16,370 nucleotides of DNA, taken from assembly GCA_023443225.1 (NCBI GenBank), contig JAEZVF010000064.1, positions 1 to 16,370 of the forward strand, read 5' to 3'. The translations under genes were made by a program, and so were the position numbers. The notes beneath the pieces are model-generated. The model worked only from the letters and a program-made list of their open reading frames with translations. It did no database searches and was not told the origin of the DNA. Source of the stretch: Bacillota bacterium (GTDB lineage: Bacteria; Bacillota; Clostridia; Lachnospirales; Lachnospiraceae). Positions 8,901 to 16,359 of this stretch are shown piece after piece. The stretch's first letter is position 1. Each line of letters opens with the position of its first letter.

Positions 8901-9188
8901 ATCAGTAATCATCTTTTGAAATGTCTTGTTATTCATCACAAGTGATGGACTTTGAGGAACCGCAATCTTTCGATATGCTTCCTCAATAGCCTCTTCTGGT
9001 AACTCTGGATTCAAATCTGCTAATGACTGCCTGATTCGTTCTGCTAAAATAACTTCGCTATAATCTTCACGTTCCGGATAATCTCCTTCTGGTGATATTT
9101 CCGGTCCAAAAGCAATATCATATCCAAGTTCCTGGAACCATTCCAGTGTTGCTTCTTCAAGTTGTGATTCACAGAAATTGTTTTTCAC
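5967..9188 (-). CDS. hsdR: Type I R-M restriction/translocase subunit HsdR
   Basis: This 1073-aa motor subunit translocates DNA with ATP and cleaves unmodified DNA when bound to HsdM and HsdS. The N-terminal nuclease has PDVVVFVNGIPLVVIELKS with D145, E159 and K161 as the PD-(D/E)XK residues. The SF2 helicase follows: TQGSGKS (301-307), ITDRNDLDDQ, DEAH (439-442), GFTGTP, VVCMSRR, and WLTGFDVPSMHTMYIDKPM with QAIARVNR. A helical C-terminus of about 300 residues would contact the methyltransferase core. I chose the GTG at 9188 because GGAGG lies 7 nt before it. The upstream ATG at 9218 has no RBS and overlaps the previous gene. No truncation is seen. It is richer in G+C than the following genes, judged by eye. 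Confidence 0.96.
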   Translation of the reverse strand: MKNNFCESQLEEATLEWFQELGYDIAFGPEISPEGDYPEREDYSEVILAERIRQSLADLNPELPEEAIEEAYRKIAVPQSPSLVMNNKTFQKMITDGIEVSYRQKDGTIRHVLAKVFDFVHWDRNDFLAVNQYTIIENRIEKRPDVVVFVNGIPLVVIELKSAINEDVDISDAYNQLQTYKMTIPSLFTYNSFMVISDGINARAGTITSNEERFMAWRTIDGDDVAPLSVPQLEVLIKGMFERERLLDIIKQFVLFQSDGKDTYKILAGYHQFHAVNKAVESTVRATSQKGDRRIGVVWHTQGSGKSLSMAFYAGKLVISEELENPTIVVITDRNDLDDQLFATFAKCKDLLRGEPIHATDRTNLRELLNNRTSGGIIFTTIQKFAPERKSARKESILTDGGFSVSEPSDYYIAAESSDEYCAEPIVLTERHNVIVMADEAHRSQYGFGADVVEDESGADVKYGYAKHMRDALPNASFIGFTGTPIALTDKNTTAVFGDYIDIYDMTRAVEDGTTVKIFYESRIAKLELPDELKPTIDTEYEDITEYQEETQREKLKSKWSRLEAIVGAKERIQLIAKDVVEHFEKRQEAQEVAGGKAMVVCMSRRIAIDLYNEIVALRPDWHSDDLMSGKIKVVMTGSSSDPVEWQKFIGTKSSRETLAKRMKDVKDELQLVIVRDMWLTGFDVPSMHTMYIDKPMQGHNLMQAIARVNRVFKEKQGGLVVDYIGIAENLKTALAQYTESDRKTTGVDTEMAAAVMIEKLELIKEMLHEHDYSKFFTGTSKEKMQAIIETMDFVIGLREDGKKEYMKYVTELSRAFSLCATTDAAQTINNEVSFHKAVKASLVKMIEDTKKKKTASQLDSELNQLVSKSISSNEVIDILSEVGLNKPNIAILSDEFLEEVKGMKQKNLAVELLERLLKGTIKTFSKRNLVQSKKFSELLEQSIRKYQNRAIETTQIIMELIELAKQITEAEKRGKATGLTEDELAFYDALADNESAKEIMGDDILKQIAKDLTSAIKGSVTVDWSIRDSVQAKMKMVVKRLLKKYGYPPDKQEKAVEIVMEQTKLMCENEVN

Positions 9189-9195
9189 ACAAACA

Positions 9196-9200
9196 CCTCC
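9196..9200 (-). promoter_or_regulatory. RBS that fixes the GTG start of hsdR
   Basis: GGAGG is followed by 7 nt and then GTG (9186-9188). With this start hsdR begins 16 nt after the preceding stop codon. An ATG-initiated reading from 9218 would place this RBS inside the coding sequence. Confidence 0.8.
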
Positions 9201-9204
9201 CTCG

Positions 9205-10044
9205 TTATTCTTTTGCAATTATATCTGCATCCATTTCAATTCTTATACCATCATAAAAGTAGCCTTTAATTATAGACGCTATATCTTCCATATTTCCTAG
9301 TTCTAATGGCATCTCTAGCTTTTTCTTTACTTCTGGATTATTTGTATTTAAAATAACTCTTGCTTCACTTTGCTTAATAAATCTTTTTTCTTTTACCAAT
9401 AATTCCATCGGAGGTTTCTGACCAAAATCCCACCATCCAAGTTCTCCATACTTCCCATAATCCATGTATTCTACTCTACCAATGATTATTTCGCTTCTGC
9501 TAACTCCAATATTTACGAGAAATGATATCAGCCTCTCTTCGAATAACTTATAATTGGAAATCAATATTACGGCAGGTCTTTCCTTTTCTTCCAGTTCATT
9601 AATCTCATCTAGTGTCTTTTTATCTGCAAAATCCCTAAAATACTCAGGTGGAACTGTTGTAATCAGCTTCTGTTTTCCCGATCCATTTGGTGGTTCGAAC
9701 ATACTATTCTTTAAAATATAGAAACAATAACAAGGTAAATTCATATCATTATGACTTTTAAGTAAAACTCGATTTTCGTAAGGTATTCGCATCAAGTCTG
9801 GTAAGTCTTGATACTTTTTGTTTATCTCTACCAAATGCTCAATATCAAATTGATGTGCCAACGCAATCGTTCCTTCAAGAAAATCACCTCTACCATCCCC
9901 ATTTTGTTCGGCATATTTGACCCAAGATTCAGGTGTATTAAATTTTATTTGACCTTTTTTCAAAAATTCTTCAGCAAATTCAACTGTTGTACAGCGGAAA
10001 ACCATGCTGAAATTATTAGGTTCTGCCCATGTATCTTTTTCCAT
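9205..10044 (-). CDS. Unrecognised 279-aa protein between hsdS and hsdR
   Basis: I do not recognise this protein with confidence. It is soluble, with no signal peptide or membrane segment. Visible features are an N-terminal FRCTTVEFAEEFLKKGQIKFNTPESW block, a GDGRGDFLEG motif at about 49-58, a LPCYCFYIL strand near 103-111, an aromatic YGELGWWDFGQKPP stretch near 199-212, and a strand ARVILNTNN near 228-236. The opening pattern (a strand ending in KFNTPESW, then an acidic or GRGD turn) recalls the general look of DUF2971-like proteins, but this is weak. GGGGAGG precedes the ATG by a short spacer. It lies 33 nt after hsdS, and the GTG-initiated hsdR starts 16 nt after its stop. That position inside the R-M operon suggests an accessory defence or regulatory role, which is inference only. 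Confidence 0.8.
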   Translation of the reverse strand: MEKDTWAEPNNFSMVFRCTTVEFAEEFLKKGQIKFNTPESWVKYAEQNGDGRGDFLEGTIALAHQFDIEHLVEINKKYQDLPDLMRIPYENRVLLKSHNDMNLPCYCFYILKNSMFEPPNGSGKQKLITTVPPEYFRDFADKKTLDEINELEEKERPAVILISNYKLFEERLISFLVNIGVSRSEIIIGRVEYMDYGKYGELGWWDFGQKPPMELLVKEKRFIKQSEARVILNTNNPEVKKKLEMPLELGNMEDIASIIKGYFYDGIRIEMDADIIAKE

Positions 10045-10077
10045 AATCCTCCCCTATTATTAAATTTAATGTGTGAC

Positions 10078-11274
10078 TTAGATATTTATATTTGAGCTAT
10101 TCAACTCACCAAGCATCAATTGTGGAAGTATATTATCACGGATTTCAGAAAGCTTTTGATTTTCATGTTGATTGGTTATTATCAAATCAAACAAAGGCTG
10201 CATTGTCGCATTAAAATCAAAAATAATATCTTTAGACGGTATCACACAAGGTATAGACATAATATCCGATGCACTTATATTAGGCTGAGCACTACCTTGT
10301 CCACGATTAATAATTTCATTAGAAATATCGGGTTGTTTCAATGTACAGTATATAAAAGGCAACTTTTGAACAGGAGATTCTCCTAAAAAGAACTTTCCAA
10401 CACGTTGGTTTACCAACAATATATCTGTGGAGTAAGGTACCATTGCAAATTTACCTATGGTTGCTCCAGTCATAGCTATTAGTAGATCACCAGCACCTAC
10501 AGTAAAATCAGACGCCTTTTCTACTTTATCAATAGAAACATATGAACAATCATTCAAGTTTAAATTGTCTTGGTTAATGGAACCTATTTTTATTACCTTT
10601 ATTCCAGAATCTATCCACCAAGAACTTTTAAATGCAAAACCAGATTTAACGGAGCAGTATTTACCTATAGTTCCATTTTTGTCTTTATTTGTGATTAATT
10701 CACCATATACACATAATGCTTGCTGAAGTAAATTATCGTTAATTTCTTTATTCAAATCTATCTTTTTACAAATATTATCTAAAACCTGTACAATCTTTTT
10801 TTGAATTTCAATTGTAGGCAAATCTATTTCTAAATCTTCTATCATCCCTTTTGTCAACGCATTACGTGTAGCTCCAGCTGATGCAAGCTGAAGCAACCTG
10901 TCTTTTGACATTTGCAAAAAAAATAATATATATTCCTGCAAAACTTCTTTATTGTTTCCTCGAATTATTGCAACATGTTGATTTACTCTTGCTGGTAGAA
11001 TCTTCTCTGGAACAATACACGCTCTTGCCACAGAATCTCCTGTTATGTTAAGTAAAACATCTCCCTTCTCAAGAGCAACATTATCTAATTTATTTGCTTG
11101 TTCATCATTTATGTATACCAAACCATCACTAGAAAACACAAAATCAAGAACATTCTGGCTTCTAATCAATGCAAAATTTCCACCATGATAAGCTTCCTTT
11201 CCACCTCTTGGTGTTGCTCCACTGCCAATTTTTATACAAATATTTTTTAATTTTGTTTTCATAACCTTTACCAT
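10078..11274 (-). CDS. hsdS: Type I R-M specificity subunit HsdS (two TRDs)
   Basis: This 398-aa protein selects the bipartite DNA target of the type I enzyme. It has the classic two-fold plan. TRD1 spans about 5-155 (GSGATPRGGKEAYHGG, LIRSQNV, ending LPTIEIQKKIVQVLDN). A central helical spacer covers about 160-200. TRD2 spans about 203-365 (VKSGFAFKSSWW, KVIKIGSINQ, GAGDLLIAMTGATIGK, QPNISASDIMSIP), and a C-terminal helix ends near LPQLMLGEL. It appears complete. The start is unsure: ATG at 11274 has no clear RBS, and ATG at 11262 (giving MKTKLKNIC) has AAAGG too close. An in-frame stop just upstream rules out a longer form. The specificity is unknown. It is distinct in sequence from the single TRD of the upstream fusion gene. 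Confidence 0.93.
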   Translation of the reverse strand: MVKVMKTKLKNICIKIGSGATPRGGKEAYHGGNFALIRSQNVLDFVFSSDGLVYINDEQANKLDNVALEKGDVLLNITGDSVARACIVPEKILPARVNQHVAIIRGNNKEVLQEYILFFLQMSKDRLLQLASAGATRNALTKGMIEDLEIDLPTIEIQKKIVQVLDNICKKIDLNKEINDNLLQQALCVYGELITNKDKNGTIGKYCSVKSGFAFKSSWWIDSGIKVIKIGSINQDNLNLNDCSYVSIDKVEKASDFTVGAGDLLIAMTGATIGKFAMVPYSTDILLVNQRVGKFFLGESPVQKLPFIYCTLKQPDISNEIINRGQGSAQPNISASDIMSIPCVIPSKDIIFDFNATMQPLFDLIITNQHENQKLSEIRDNILPQLMLGELNSSNINI

Positions 11275-11355
11275 CTCATTTTCTTAAATGTTCTTATTAT
11301 TCACTAATTAACTTATTACTACTACGACTCAACCAAGAACCATTTACTTTTTACC
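11275..11355 (-). other. 81-nt gap between hsdM and hsdS
   Basis: This is the only sizeable gap inside the defence unit. It is AT-rich. I see no convincing -35/-10 pair, hairpin with U-tract, or missed start codon: an in-frame stop lies just upstream of the first HsdS ATG. Most neighbouring junctions overlap or have gaps of 1-40 nt, so it may be a remnant of past exchange of hsdS. Confidence 0.4.
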
Positions 11356-12861
11356 TTATATTATTTCATATCCTAATGACTTTAGATTCTGAGAAATTAA
11401 GTTTTCAAGATTATGACTTTTTAAAAACAATTCACCCAATTCGTTTGTAAGTCTTGTCATTTTTTCTTCAAATTGTTCTTGATTATCCTCTTGTTCTTCT
11501 AATCCCACATATCTTCCTGGTGTAAGAATATAATCACCAGTACTTCTTATATCTCCTAAACTAGCAGATTTACAAAATCCCTGTTCATCTTGATATTCAT
11601 CTTTTCCATCTCTCCAATTATGGTAGGCCGAACATATTTTTTGAATTTCATCATTTTCAAGTATTCGATGTTTTCTAGTTTCCATCGTACCCATTTTTCT
11701 TGCATCGATGAATAAAATTTTATCCTTCCTGTTATCTCTTTTTCTAGACAAGAACCAAAGGCAAACAGGAATAGTTACGTTATAAAATAAGTTTGAAGGC
11801 AATGCAACAATACAATCTACCAGTTTCCCATCTTCAATAATATTCTTTCGGATTTCAACTTCTTGTTTTTGGGTGGTACTCATAGAACCATTAGCAAGTA
11901 CAAATCCCGCTACTCCTCGTGGAGACATTTTGCTGATAATATGTTCAATCCATGCATAGTTCGCATTTCCTTCTGGTGGAGTACCATATTTCCAACGCAA
12001 ATCTTCTTTGAGTTTCGCTCCTCCCCAATCTTTTATATTAAATGGTGGATTTGCTAAGATATAATCAGCCTTCAACCCTTTATGCTGATCATTTCCAAAC
12101 GTATCTGCATTTTCCTGTCCAAGATTTCCATCGATACCGCGGATAGCAAGATTCATTTTACAAAGTCTCCACGTCTCAGCAATAGATTCCTGCCCGTGTA
12201 TATGAATATTATCAACCTTGCCTTCGTGAGCTTTAACAAACTTTGCAGACTGTACAAACATTCCACCACTTCCACAACAAGGATCGTAAACACGCCCTTC
12301 ATAAGGTTCAATCATATCTACTAATAACTGTACAATCGAAGGTGGTGTATAGTATTCTCCTTCTGTAGAGCCGAAGTTTCCAAGAAAATACTCATATACT
12401 CTTCCCAAAATATCCTGAGCCTTTGATTCCTTACTTCCAAGATTGAACGAAAACAAATCTACCAATTCTCCTAGCACCTGCTTATTAATTTCCTGTCTTG
12501 CATATGTTTTAGGAAGAACACCTTTCAAGGTTTTATTTTCTCTTTCAATAGCAATCATAGCATCATCTATAATCTGACCGATTGTTGGTAATTTTGCACT
12601 TTTCTTGATGAATTCCCATCGTGCAGATGGTGGTACAAAAAAGACATTTTCTTCTGTATACGCATCTCGGTCTTCTTCAAACCCATCTCCTTCTTCTTTT
12701 AACTCATTGTATCTTTCATCAAAGCTATCAGAGATATATTTTAGAAAAATAAGCCCTAATACCACGTTTCCGTATTCGGTATCTTTTACACCCATTCTTC
12801 CTCGCATTTTATCTGCCATATCCCATAACTGGTTTTCAAATCCTAATGTAACGTCAGCCAT
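11356..12861 (-). CDS. hsdM: Type I R-M methyltransferase subunit HsdM
   Basis: This 501-aa N6-adenine methyltransferase is the M subunit of a type I restriction-modification enzyme. It methylates host target sites as M2S and is part of the R2M2S nuclease. The N-terminal helical domain (1-150) carries GFENQLWDMADKMRG and the LKYISD stretch typical of HsdM. The SAM motif is DPCCGSGGMF at 193-202 and the catalytic motif is NPPF at 271-274. The sequence GEYYTPPSIVQLLVDMI precedes the SAM motif, as expected. Length is normal and no defect is visible. The start is supported by GGGAGG about 9 nt upstream, inside the preceding gene. It is followed by an 81-nt gap, the longest in the operon, before HsdS. 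The target sequence cannot be predicted. Confidence 0.96.
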   Translation of the reverse strand: MADVTLGFENQLWDMADKMRGRMGVKDTEYGNVVLGLIFLKYISDSFDERYNELKEEGDGFEEDRDAYTEENVFFVPPSARWEFIKKSAKLPTIGQIIDDAMIAIERENKTLKGVLPKTYARQEINKQVLGELVDLFSFNLGSKESKAQDILGRVYEYFLGNFGSTEGEYYTPPSIVQLLVDMIEPYEGRVYDPCCGSGGMFVQSAKFVKAHEGKVDNIHIHGQESIAETWRLCKMNLAIRGIDGNLGQENADTFGNDQHKGLKADYILANPPFNIKDWGGAKLKEDLRWKYGTPPEGNANYAWIEHIISKMSPRGVAGFVLANGSMSTTQKQEVEIRKNIIEDGKLVDCIVALPSNLFYNVTIPVCLWFLSRKRDNRKDKILFIDARKMGTMETRKHRILENDEIQKICSAYHNWRDGKDEYQDEQGFCKSASLGDIRSTGDYILTPGRYVGLEEQEDNQEQFEEKMTRLTNELGELFLKSHNLENLISQNLKSLGYEII

Positions 12862-14441
12862 TATATATTTCCTCCCTGTAATACTTTGTATATTTCATTC
12901 TTGGTCTGTTCCAACTTTTGAGTGGCTTCCAGAACTGCTTTTTTATATATTTCTATTTCCCGTTTATAGGAATTCACCATTTCTTTTTGCTTGTCCATTG
13001 CAAGTATCGGTATTTCCATTTCCATAATATCTGTGTGATTAATATTCATCACCGTACTTCCTCTTTGGAAACTTTTTATCATCATAATTCCTACCGGTGT
13101 ATCAAAGAATATTTTAACATAATCACCTAGAATTTCTTTCCCTGGTCGAATAACAATGATATTGGATGATGCAATCACAATTTGTTCTTGCTGCTCAAAT
13201 ACTGCTGATTTAATAGCTGTTCCTCTACAGGATAATACCACATCACCTTGAAGAAGTTCGTAACGCTTAATTTTTCGTTCGTCTTCACGGATTGTTTCAA
13301 GATCGTTGTAATTAATTTCTCCTTCTTCAATATTGCTTATATTTAGTACAGCAATATCACCAATCATTGCATCCTTCTTTAAAATAGATTTCCCACGAAA
13401 TATCTCTGCTACATGTTTCAGCTTTTTCTTTGGAATATCTGAGGTTTTGAATTGCTGTAAGCATTCCTTTTCATCTGATAAGAGAAGTTCTATTCTCCAA
13501 TCCTCATGATTTAAAAATTCTGCATATGATATTTCTCGTTTTTCATCATATTGAAAACAATCTTTTTTGATTTCCAAAGATCCAATGAGCAGATTTTTAT
13601 TATGTTCCTTGCTTATGGAAATCAAATATGTTTTGATAGCAGTCCAAGGTCTAAAAAGACCATCTGGAAGAATAAACAAACTCTCTAATGCAAAATTTTC
13701 TTCTACATCCTTCCTTAACTTTTCAAATCCCATAGCCGAAAAAAGAAGTTTTGCTGGCGAAATATAATCTATTTTCCCATTCTTACTTAAGTAATTCAAT
13801 AGATTCTGCAATGCTATACCATCTGAGTCTCTGGTATAAAAAATGTCAGGTACATCATTCATTTTGAACCCAAATGCTGGCAAACAGAATATATAGTCAT
13901 ATCTGTCTTCAGCCAGTAAATCTGTATAAATCGAAAGATGTTTAATTTGCACATTGTCTTGATTCTCAAAAATCATCTGTAGTAAAAGATAAAATTTTCT
14001 ATTCTGACTTGTTAATGTAACTTTACCACTGCAAGCTTCGACTAAATCATTTAAACCATTCAGATGTTTTTCTGCTTCTGTTATCAATATGTTTTCAGGC
14101 TTTATATAAAGAATCCGTTCCTTCATATAATCTGTGAGGCATCTAGGGCTAACAACGCTTCCACCTTTATCATCTTTATAAACATAAGTAACAAATTCTA
14201 TAGTATCTGCATCCTGAAACGCATGAAACATATTCTGAAAATCCACCCGGTCTGCATTATACATTCCAAGCTCGTGTTCCGTTATTTCTTTCATTTTAGA
14301 AAAAAGTACATCTACACTGGTGTTCTTCTTTACATATTTTTGAGTCATCTTCACGCGTAAAAACTCAATGAGAAGTTCCTCTCTTGACGCGACTCCACGC
14401 TGATATAATAGATTGATCCCATCTAAAATTATATTATTCAC
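12861..14441 (-). CDS. Pseudo-methyltransferase fused to one HsdS-type TRD
   Basis: This 526-aa protein is the first gene of the R-M operon. Residues about 90-290 follow the order of an HsdM methyltransferase: an SPRCLTDYM stretch like the TPxxI start of HsdM, a region matching the SAM pocket, then DYIFCLPAFGF at about 182-192 where HsdM has LANPPF, and LPDGLFRPWTAI where HsdM has LPxxLFxxTxI. The glycine-rich SAM motif (ILITEAEKHLNG here) and the NPPF catalytic motif are both lost, so methylation activity is unlikely. Residues about 340-490 form a single target-recognition domain (VLNISNIEEGEI, GDVVLSCRGT, the end-of-TRD IPILAMDKQKEM), followed by a coiled coil. Its stop overlaps the HsdM start by one base (TAATG), implying coupled translation. 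It could be a regulatory or alternative specificity subunit. It is commonly labelled only as subunit S; the fusion reading is mine. Confidence 0.75.
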   Translation of the reverse strand: MNNIILDGINLLYQRGVASREELLIEFLRVKMTQKYVKKNTSVDVLFSKMKEITEHELGMYNADRVDFQNMFHAFQDADTIEFVTYVYKDDKGGSVVSPRCLTDYMKERILYIKPENILITEAEKHLNGLNDLVEACSGKVTLTSQNRKFYLLLQMIFENQDNVQIKHLSIYTDLLAEDRYDYIFCLPAFGFKMNDVPDIFYTRDSDGIALQNLLNYLSKNGKIDYISPAKLLFSAMGFEKLRKDVEENFALESLFILPDGLFRPWTAIKTYLISISKEHNKNLLIGSLEIKKDCFQYDEKREISYAEFLNHEDWRIELLLSDEKECLQQFKTSDIPKKKLKHVAEIFRGKSILKKDAMIGDIAVLNISNIEEGEINYNDLETIREDERKIKRYELLQGDVVLSCRGTAIKSAVFEQQEQIVIASSNIIVIRPGKEILGDYVKIFFDTPVGIMMIKSFQRGSTVMNINHTDIMEMEIPILAMDKQKEMVNSYKREIEIYKKAVLEATQKLEQTKNEIYKVLQGGNI

Positions 14442-14448
14442 TAAGGTA

Positions 14449-14454
14449 CCTCCT
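14449..14454 (-). promoter_or_regulatory. RBS that fixes the GTG start at 14441
   Basis: AGGAGG sits 7 nt before a GTG codon at 14439-14441. An in-frame ATG at 14475-14477 lies upstream of the -10 box, so it would not be in the mRNA from this promoter. The GTG is therefore taken as the start of the first R-M gene. Confidence 0.85.
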
Positions 14455-14465
14455 ATCACATTTGT

Positions 14466-14494
14466 ATCATACTGCAAAATATTTAGTATGTCAA
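14466..14494 (-). promoter_or_regulatory. Sigma-70 promoter of the R-M/defence operon
   Basis: On the minus strand, TTGACA (14489-14494) is followed by exactly 17 nt and then TATGAT (14466-14471). This is a perfect -35 box and a one-mismatch -10 box at optimal spacing. Transcription would start near 14459, giving a leader of about 18 nt before the GTG at 14441. The promoter lies wholly between the relaxase stop and the first operon gene. No other promoter this good was seen down to position 320, so it may drive the whole defence unit. The -35 box is the centre of an inverted repeat, which suggests repression. Confidence 0.85.
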
Positions 14495-14510
14495 TACTAA
14501 ATATTTTGCA
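14473..14510. promoter_or_regulatory. Perfect inverted-repeat operator over the -35 box
   Basis: The arm TGCAAAATATTTAGTAT (from 14473) is repeated as its exact reverse complement after a 4-nt spacer, ending at 14510: 17-bp arms with no mismatch. The core half-site ATACT/AGTAT occurs three times, at 14494-14498, 14485-14489 and 14469-14473. The last two form a second dyad (CATACT, 11 nt, AGTATG; 14468-14490) that reaches the -10 box. The layout fits a dimeric repressor covering both promoter boxes. No repressor gene is in the window, so the binding protein is unknown. The repeat is AT-rich and without a U-tract, so a terminator is unlikely. Confidence 0.65.
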
Positions 14511-14553
14511 ATTACCTACTTCACATAAAAATAATTATTATTGGCTACTATTA

Positions 14554-16359
14554 TTACCTGTTTCTTCCTCGGTCTCTATAATATTGCTTTATGTCTAATT
14601 CTTTTCGTAACGTCTCTTCCAGCCTGCAATACTCTTCTGTTTCATCTGAAATATACTGATACGTAATTCCAATCGACTTAAGCTTTTCGTGGAATTGTTT
14701 AATAGAAACAAGCATATCACTACTTTCAATTCCAATCCATTCAGCCTTTTCCTTATCTGTCATGGCTTCATAGATTTCTTTTGTGACAACTTGCTCCTGT
14801 TCTTCTAGTTCTTCCACTTTCTCTACAATTTCAGAAGTAATATTAGTTTTGTTATTATTATCCTCACGAAATGAAATAACTTCCTCTGTAACTGCCACTT
14901 CTTCAGCATAATCCTTATAAAAATTTTGTTCTTTATTATCTTTAATAACCTCATAACAATCATCCACGCTCCAATTTTCATTCCCAGAAAATTCTTTGCT
15001 TTCCGTAATATTGTCCTTACCATCCACCGTCTCATTAAGAACCTTCTTTTCCTCTTTCCTCAAATACCAAGGCTTTTTAGGCACCTTCACATCATACACA
15101 TTTCCAATTTCAACACTCTCTGGAACAAAAAGACCAACATAAAGTACTTCTTTCAAACAACGATCTCCAATCTTGATTTCTTTCTGTAGCCTCTTCTTTT
15201 CCTGTTTGATGTCATCTAGTTTCTTCCGATGTTCTGGTTCTGTAGAAATGATAGAATCCCAATCATGATTATGAGTTGCCTTTCGCTTGACCTCCGCCCG
15301 CTCCTGATACAAGGATTTCTGTTTCTCTGTTAGCCGTTCTAAATCATACTTAGCTAGCCCAATAATACCTGCTATGTCCGTAACACTCTTTACATCTTTT
15401 CTACAAAGAAATAAGTACTCCTCCTGCAACATATGCATCCGCTCCAAGTCTTCTTTAAAACAGGCTGATTTATACTGGAACCTACATTTCTCCACCACAC
15501 GCATACGATAAATCTTTCCATAGAACTTCTGCTGATAGGAATTCTTTGGCTTTGGCAGATATTTAACATCTGGCGTTAATACTCTTGGTGATTCATATTG
15601 ATATCTCCCTTTTTCAAAAAATTCTTGCAGATTTTCTTTGAAAAATTCCTCACTAATAGTATCTAATCTCCGAAATCGTCTCATTTTATCTGCTTTAATA
15701 GCCAGATGAGCACCTTGTTTTAAGACGTATCCTAATTCCTCTAACAGATAAAGAAAATGCTCATAATCATCCGCTACCCCACGACAATATTTCACATCGG
15801 CTTCAATAAATTCACTCCAAGATTGTTCCTTTTCCCACTGTTTCCGATTCATATTCACTGGATCTTTGCTATACTCCGCAGGCATTATAGAAAGACCATA
15901 TTTCTCACATAAACGATTGGTAATCGGCTGAATCTGATGTTTCCAGTCTCCCTTCTTATATTCGTATTTTTTACCCGTATTCATATTCACACTGTTAAAG
16001 ACCAAATGCCCGTGACAATGCTCCTTATCCGCATGAACGCTATACACTGCCTCATAATCCTCTCCCAAAAACTCCTGTGCAAATTCCCTCATGAGTTCTA
16101 ATAACTGTTCAGGCGTTCCTTCGCCTGGCGGGCAGGATATCACGAAATGATATCCCTGCCTTCCTCCCATCTTTCCATATAATTCTTTGGTTCCAACCAT
16201 CTGTTCATAACCAAATTTTGGAACACAATTCCAACCACCGACCAGAACGCCACTTTCTGTCTTGGATTCATTCATAATATAGTCCAAAGCATGTTTCAGA
16301 TGATTTGTGATTTTCCCCTTCTTTCCAGCTCCTATATTCATAATCTTGGTTATCGCCAT
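14554..16359 (-). CDS. MOB_P-type relaxase (mobilization nuclease)
   Basis: This is a 601-aa relaxase that would nick the transfer origin and carry the strand during conjugative mobilization. The N-terminal domain (about residues 1-200) has the PF03432 layout. Tyr27 in ALDYIMNESKT is the likely nicking tyrosine. GGRQGYHFVIS lies at 65-75. The metal site is H109-x-D111-x-x-H114-x-H116-x-H118 followed by LVFN. The rest, roughly 280-600, is charged, with predicted coiled-coil stretches and an acidic Glu-rich part near 480-550, as is usual for these proteins. Only 11 bases upstream of the ATG are inside the window, so its RBS cannot be judged and a mobC-like partner would lie outside. It ends 60 nt before the R-M promoter. 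The gene appears intact. What I see is the motif set; membership of an integrative or mobilizable element is inference. Family confidence is high; the exact MOB subfamily is less certain. Confidence 0.93.
   Translation of the reverse strand: MAITKIMNIGAGKKGKITNHLKHALDYIMNESKTESGVLVGGWNCVPKFGYEQMVGTKELYGKMGGRQGYHFVISCPPGEGTPEQLLELMREFAQEFLGEDYEAVYSVHADKEHCHGHLVFNSVNMNTGKKYEYKKGDWKHQIQPITNRLCEKYGLSIMPAEYSKDPVNMNRKQWEKEQSWSEFIEADVKYCRGVADDYEHFLYLLEELGYVLKQGAHLAIKADKMRRFRRLDTISEEFFKENLQEFFEKGRYQYESPRVLTPDVKYLPKPKNSYQQKFYGKIYRMRVVEKCRFQYKSACFKEDLERMHMLQEEYLFLCRKDVKSVTDIAGIIGLAKYDLERLTEKQKSLYQERAEVKRKATHNHDWDSIISTEPEHRKKLDDIKQEKKRLQKEIKIGDRCLKEVLYVGLFVPESVEIGNVYDVKVPKKPWYLRKEEKKVLNETVDGKDNITESKEFSGNENWSVDDCYEVIKDNKEQNFYKDYAEEVAVTEEVISFREDNNNKTNITSEIVEKVEELEEQEQVVTKEIYEAMTDKEKAEWIGIESSDMLVSIKQFHEKLKSIGITYQYISDETEEYCRLEETLRKELDIKQYYRDRGRNR

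Noticed and set aside
10078..14441. Phase-variable hsdS switching between the two TRD genes
   Set aside because: I saw no long inverted repeats shared by the two genes and no recombinase gene in the window. The TRD sequences are not alike beyond general family features.
14442..14477. ATG at 14477 as start of the fusion gene
   Set aside because: It lies upstream of the -10 box and has no RBS, while the GTG at 14441 has AGGAGG at 7 nt.
2861..15189. Many open frames on the plus strand, up to 154 codons
   Set aside because: All lie opposite well-supported minus-strand genes with clear motifs, and their translations show no recognisable domain. They are shadow frames.
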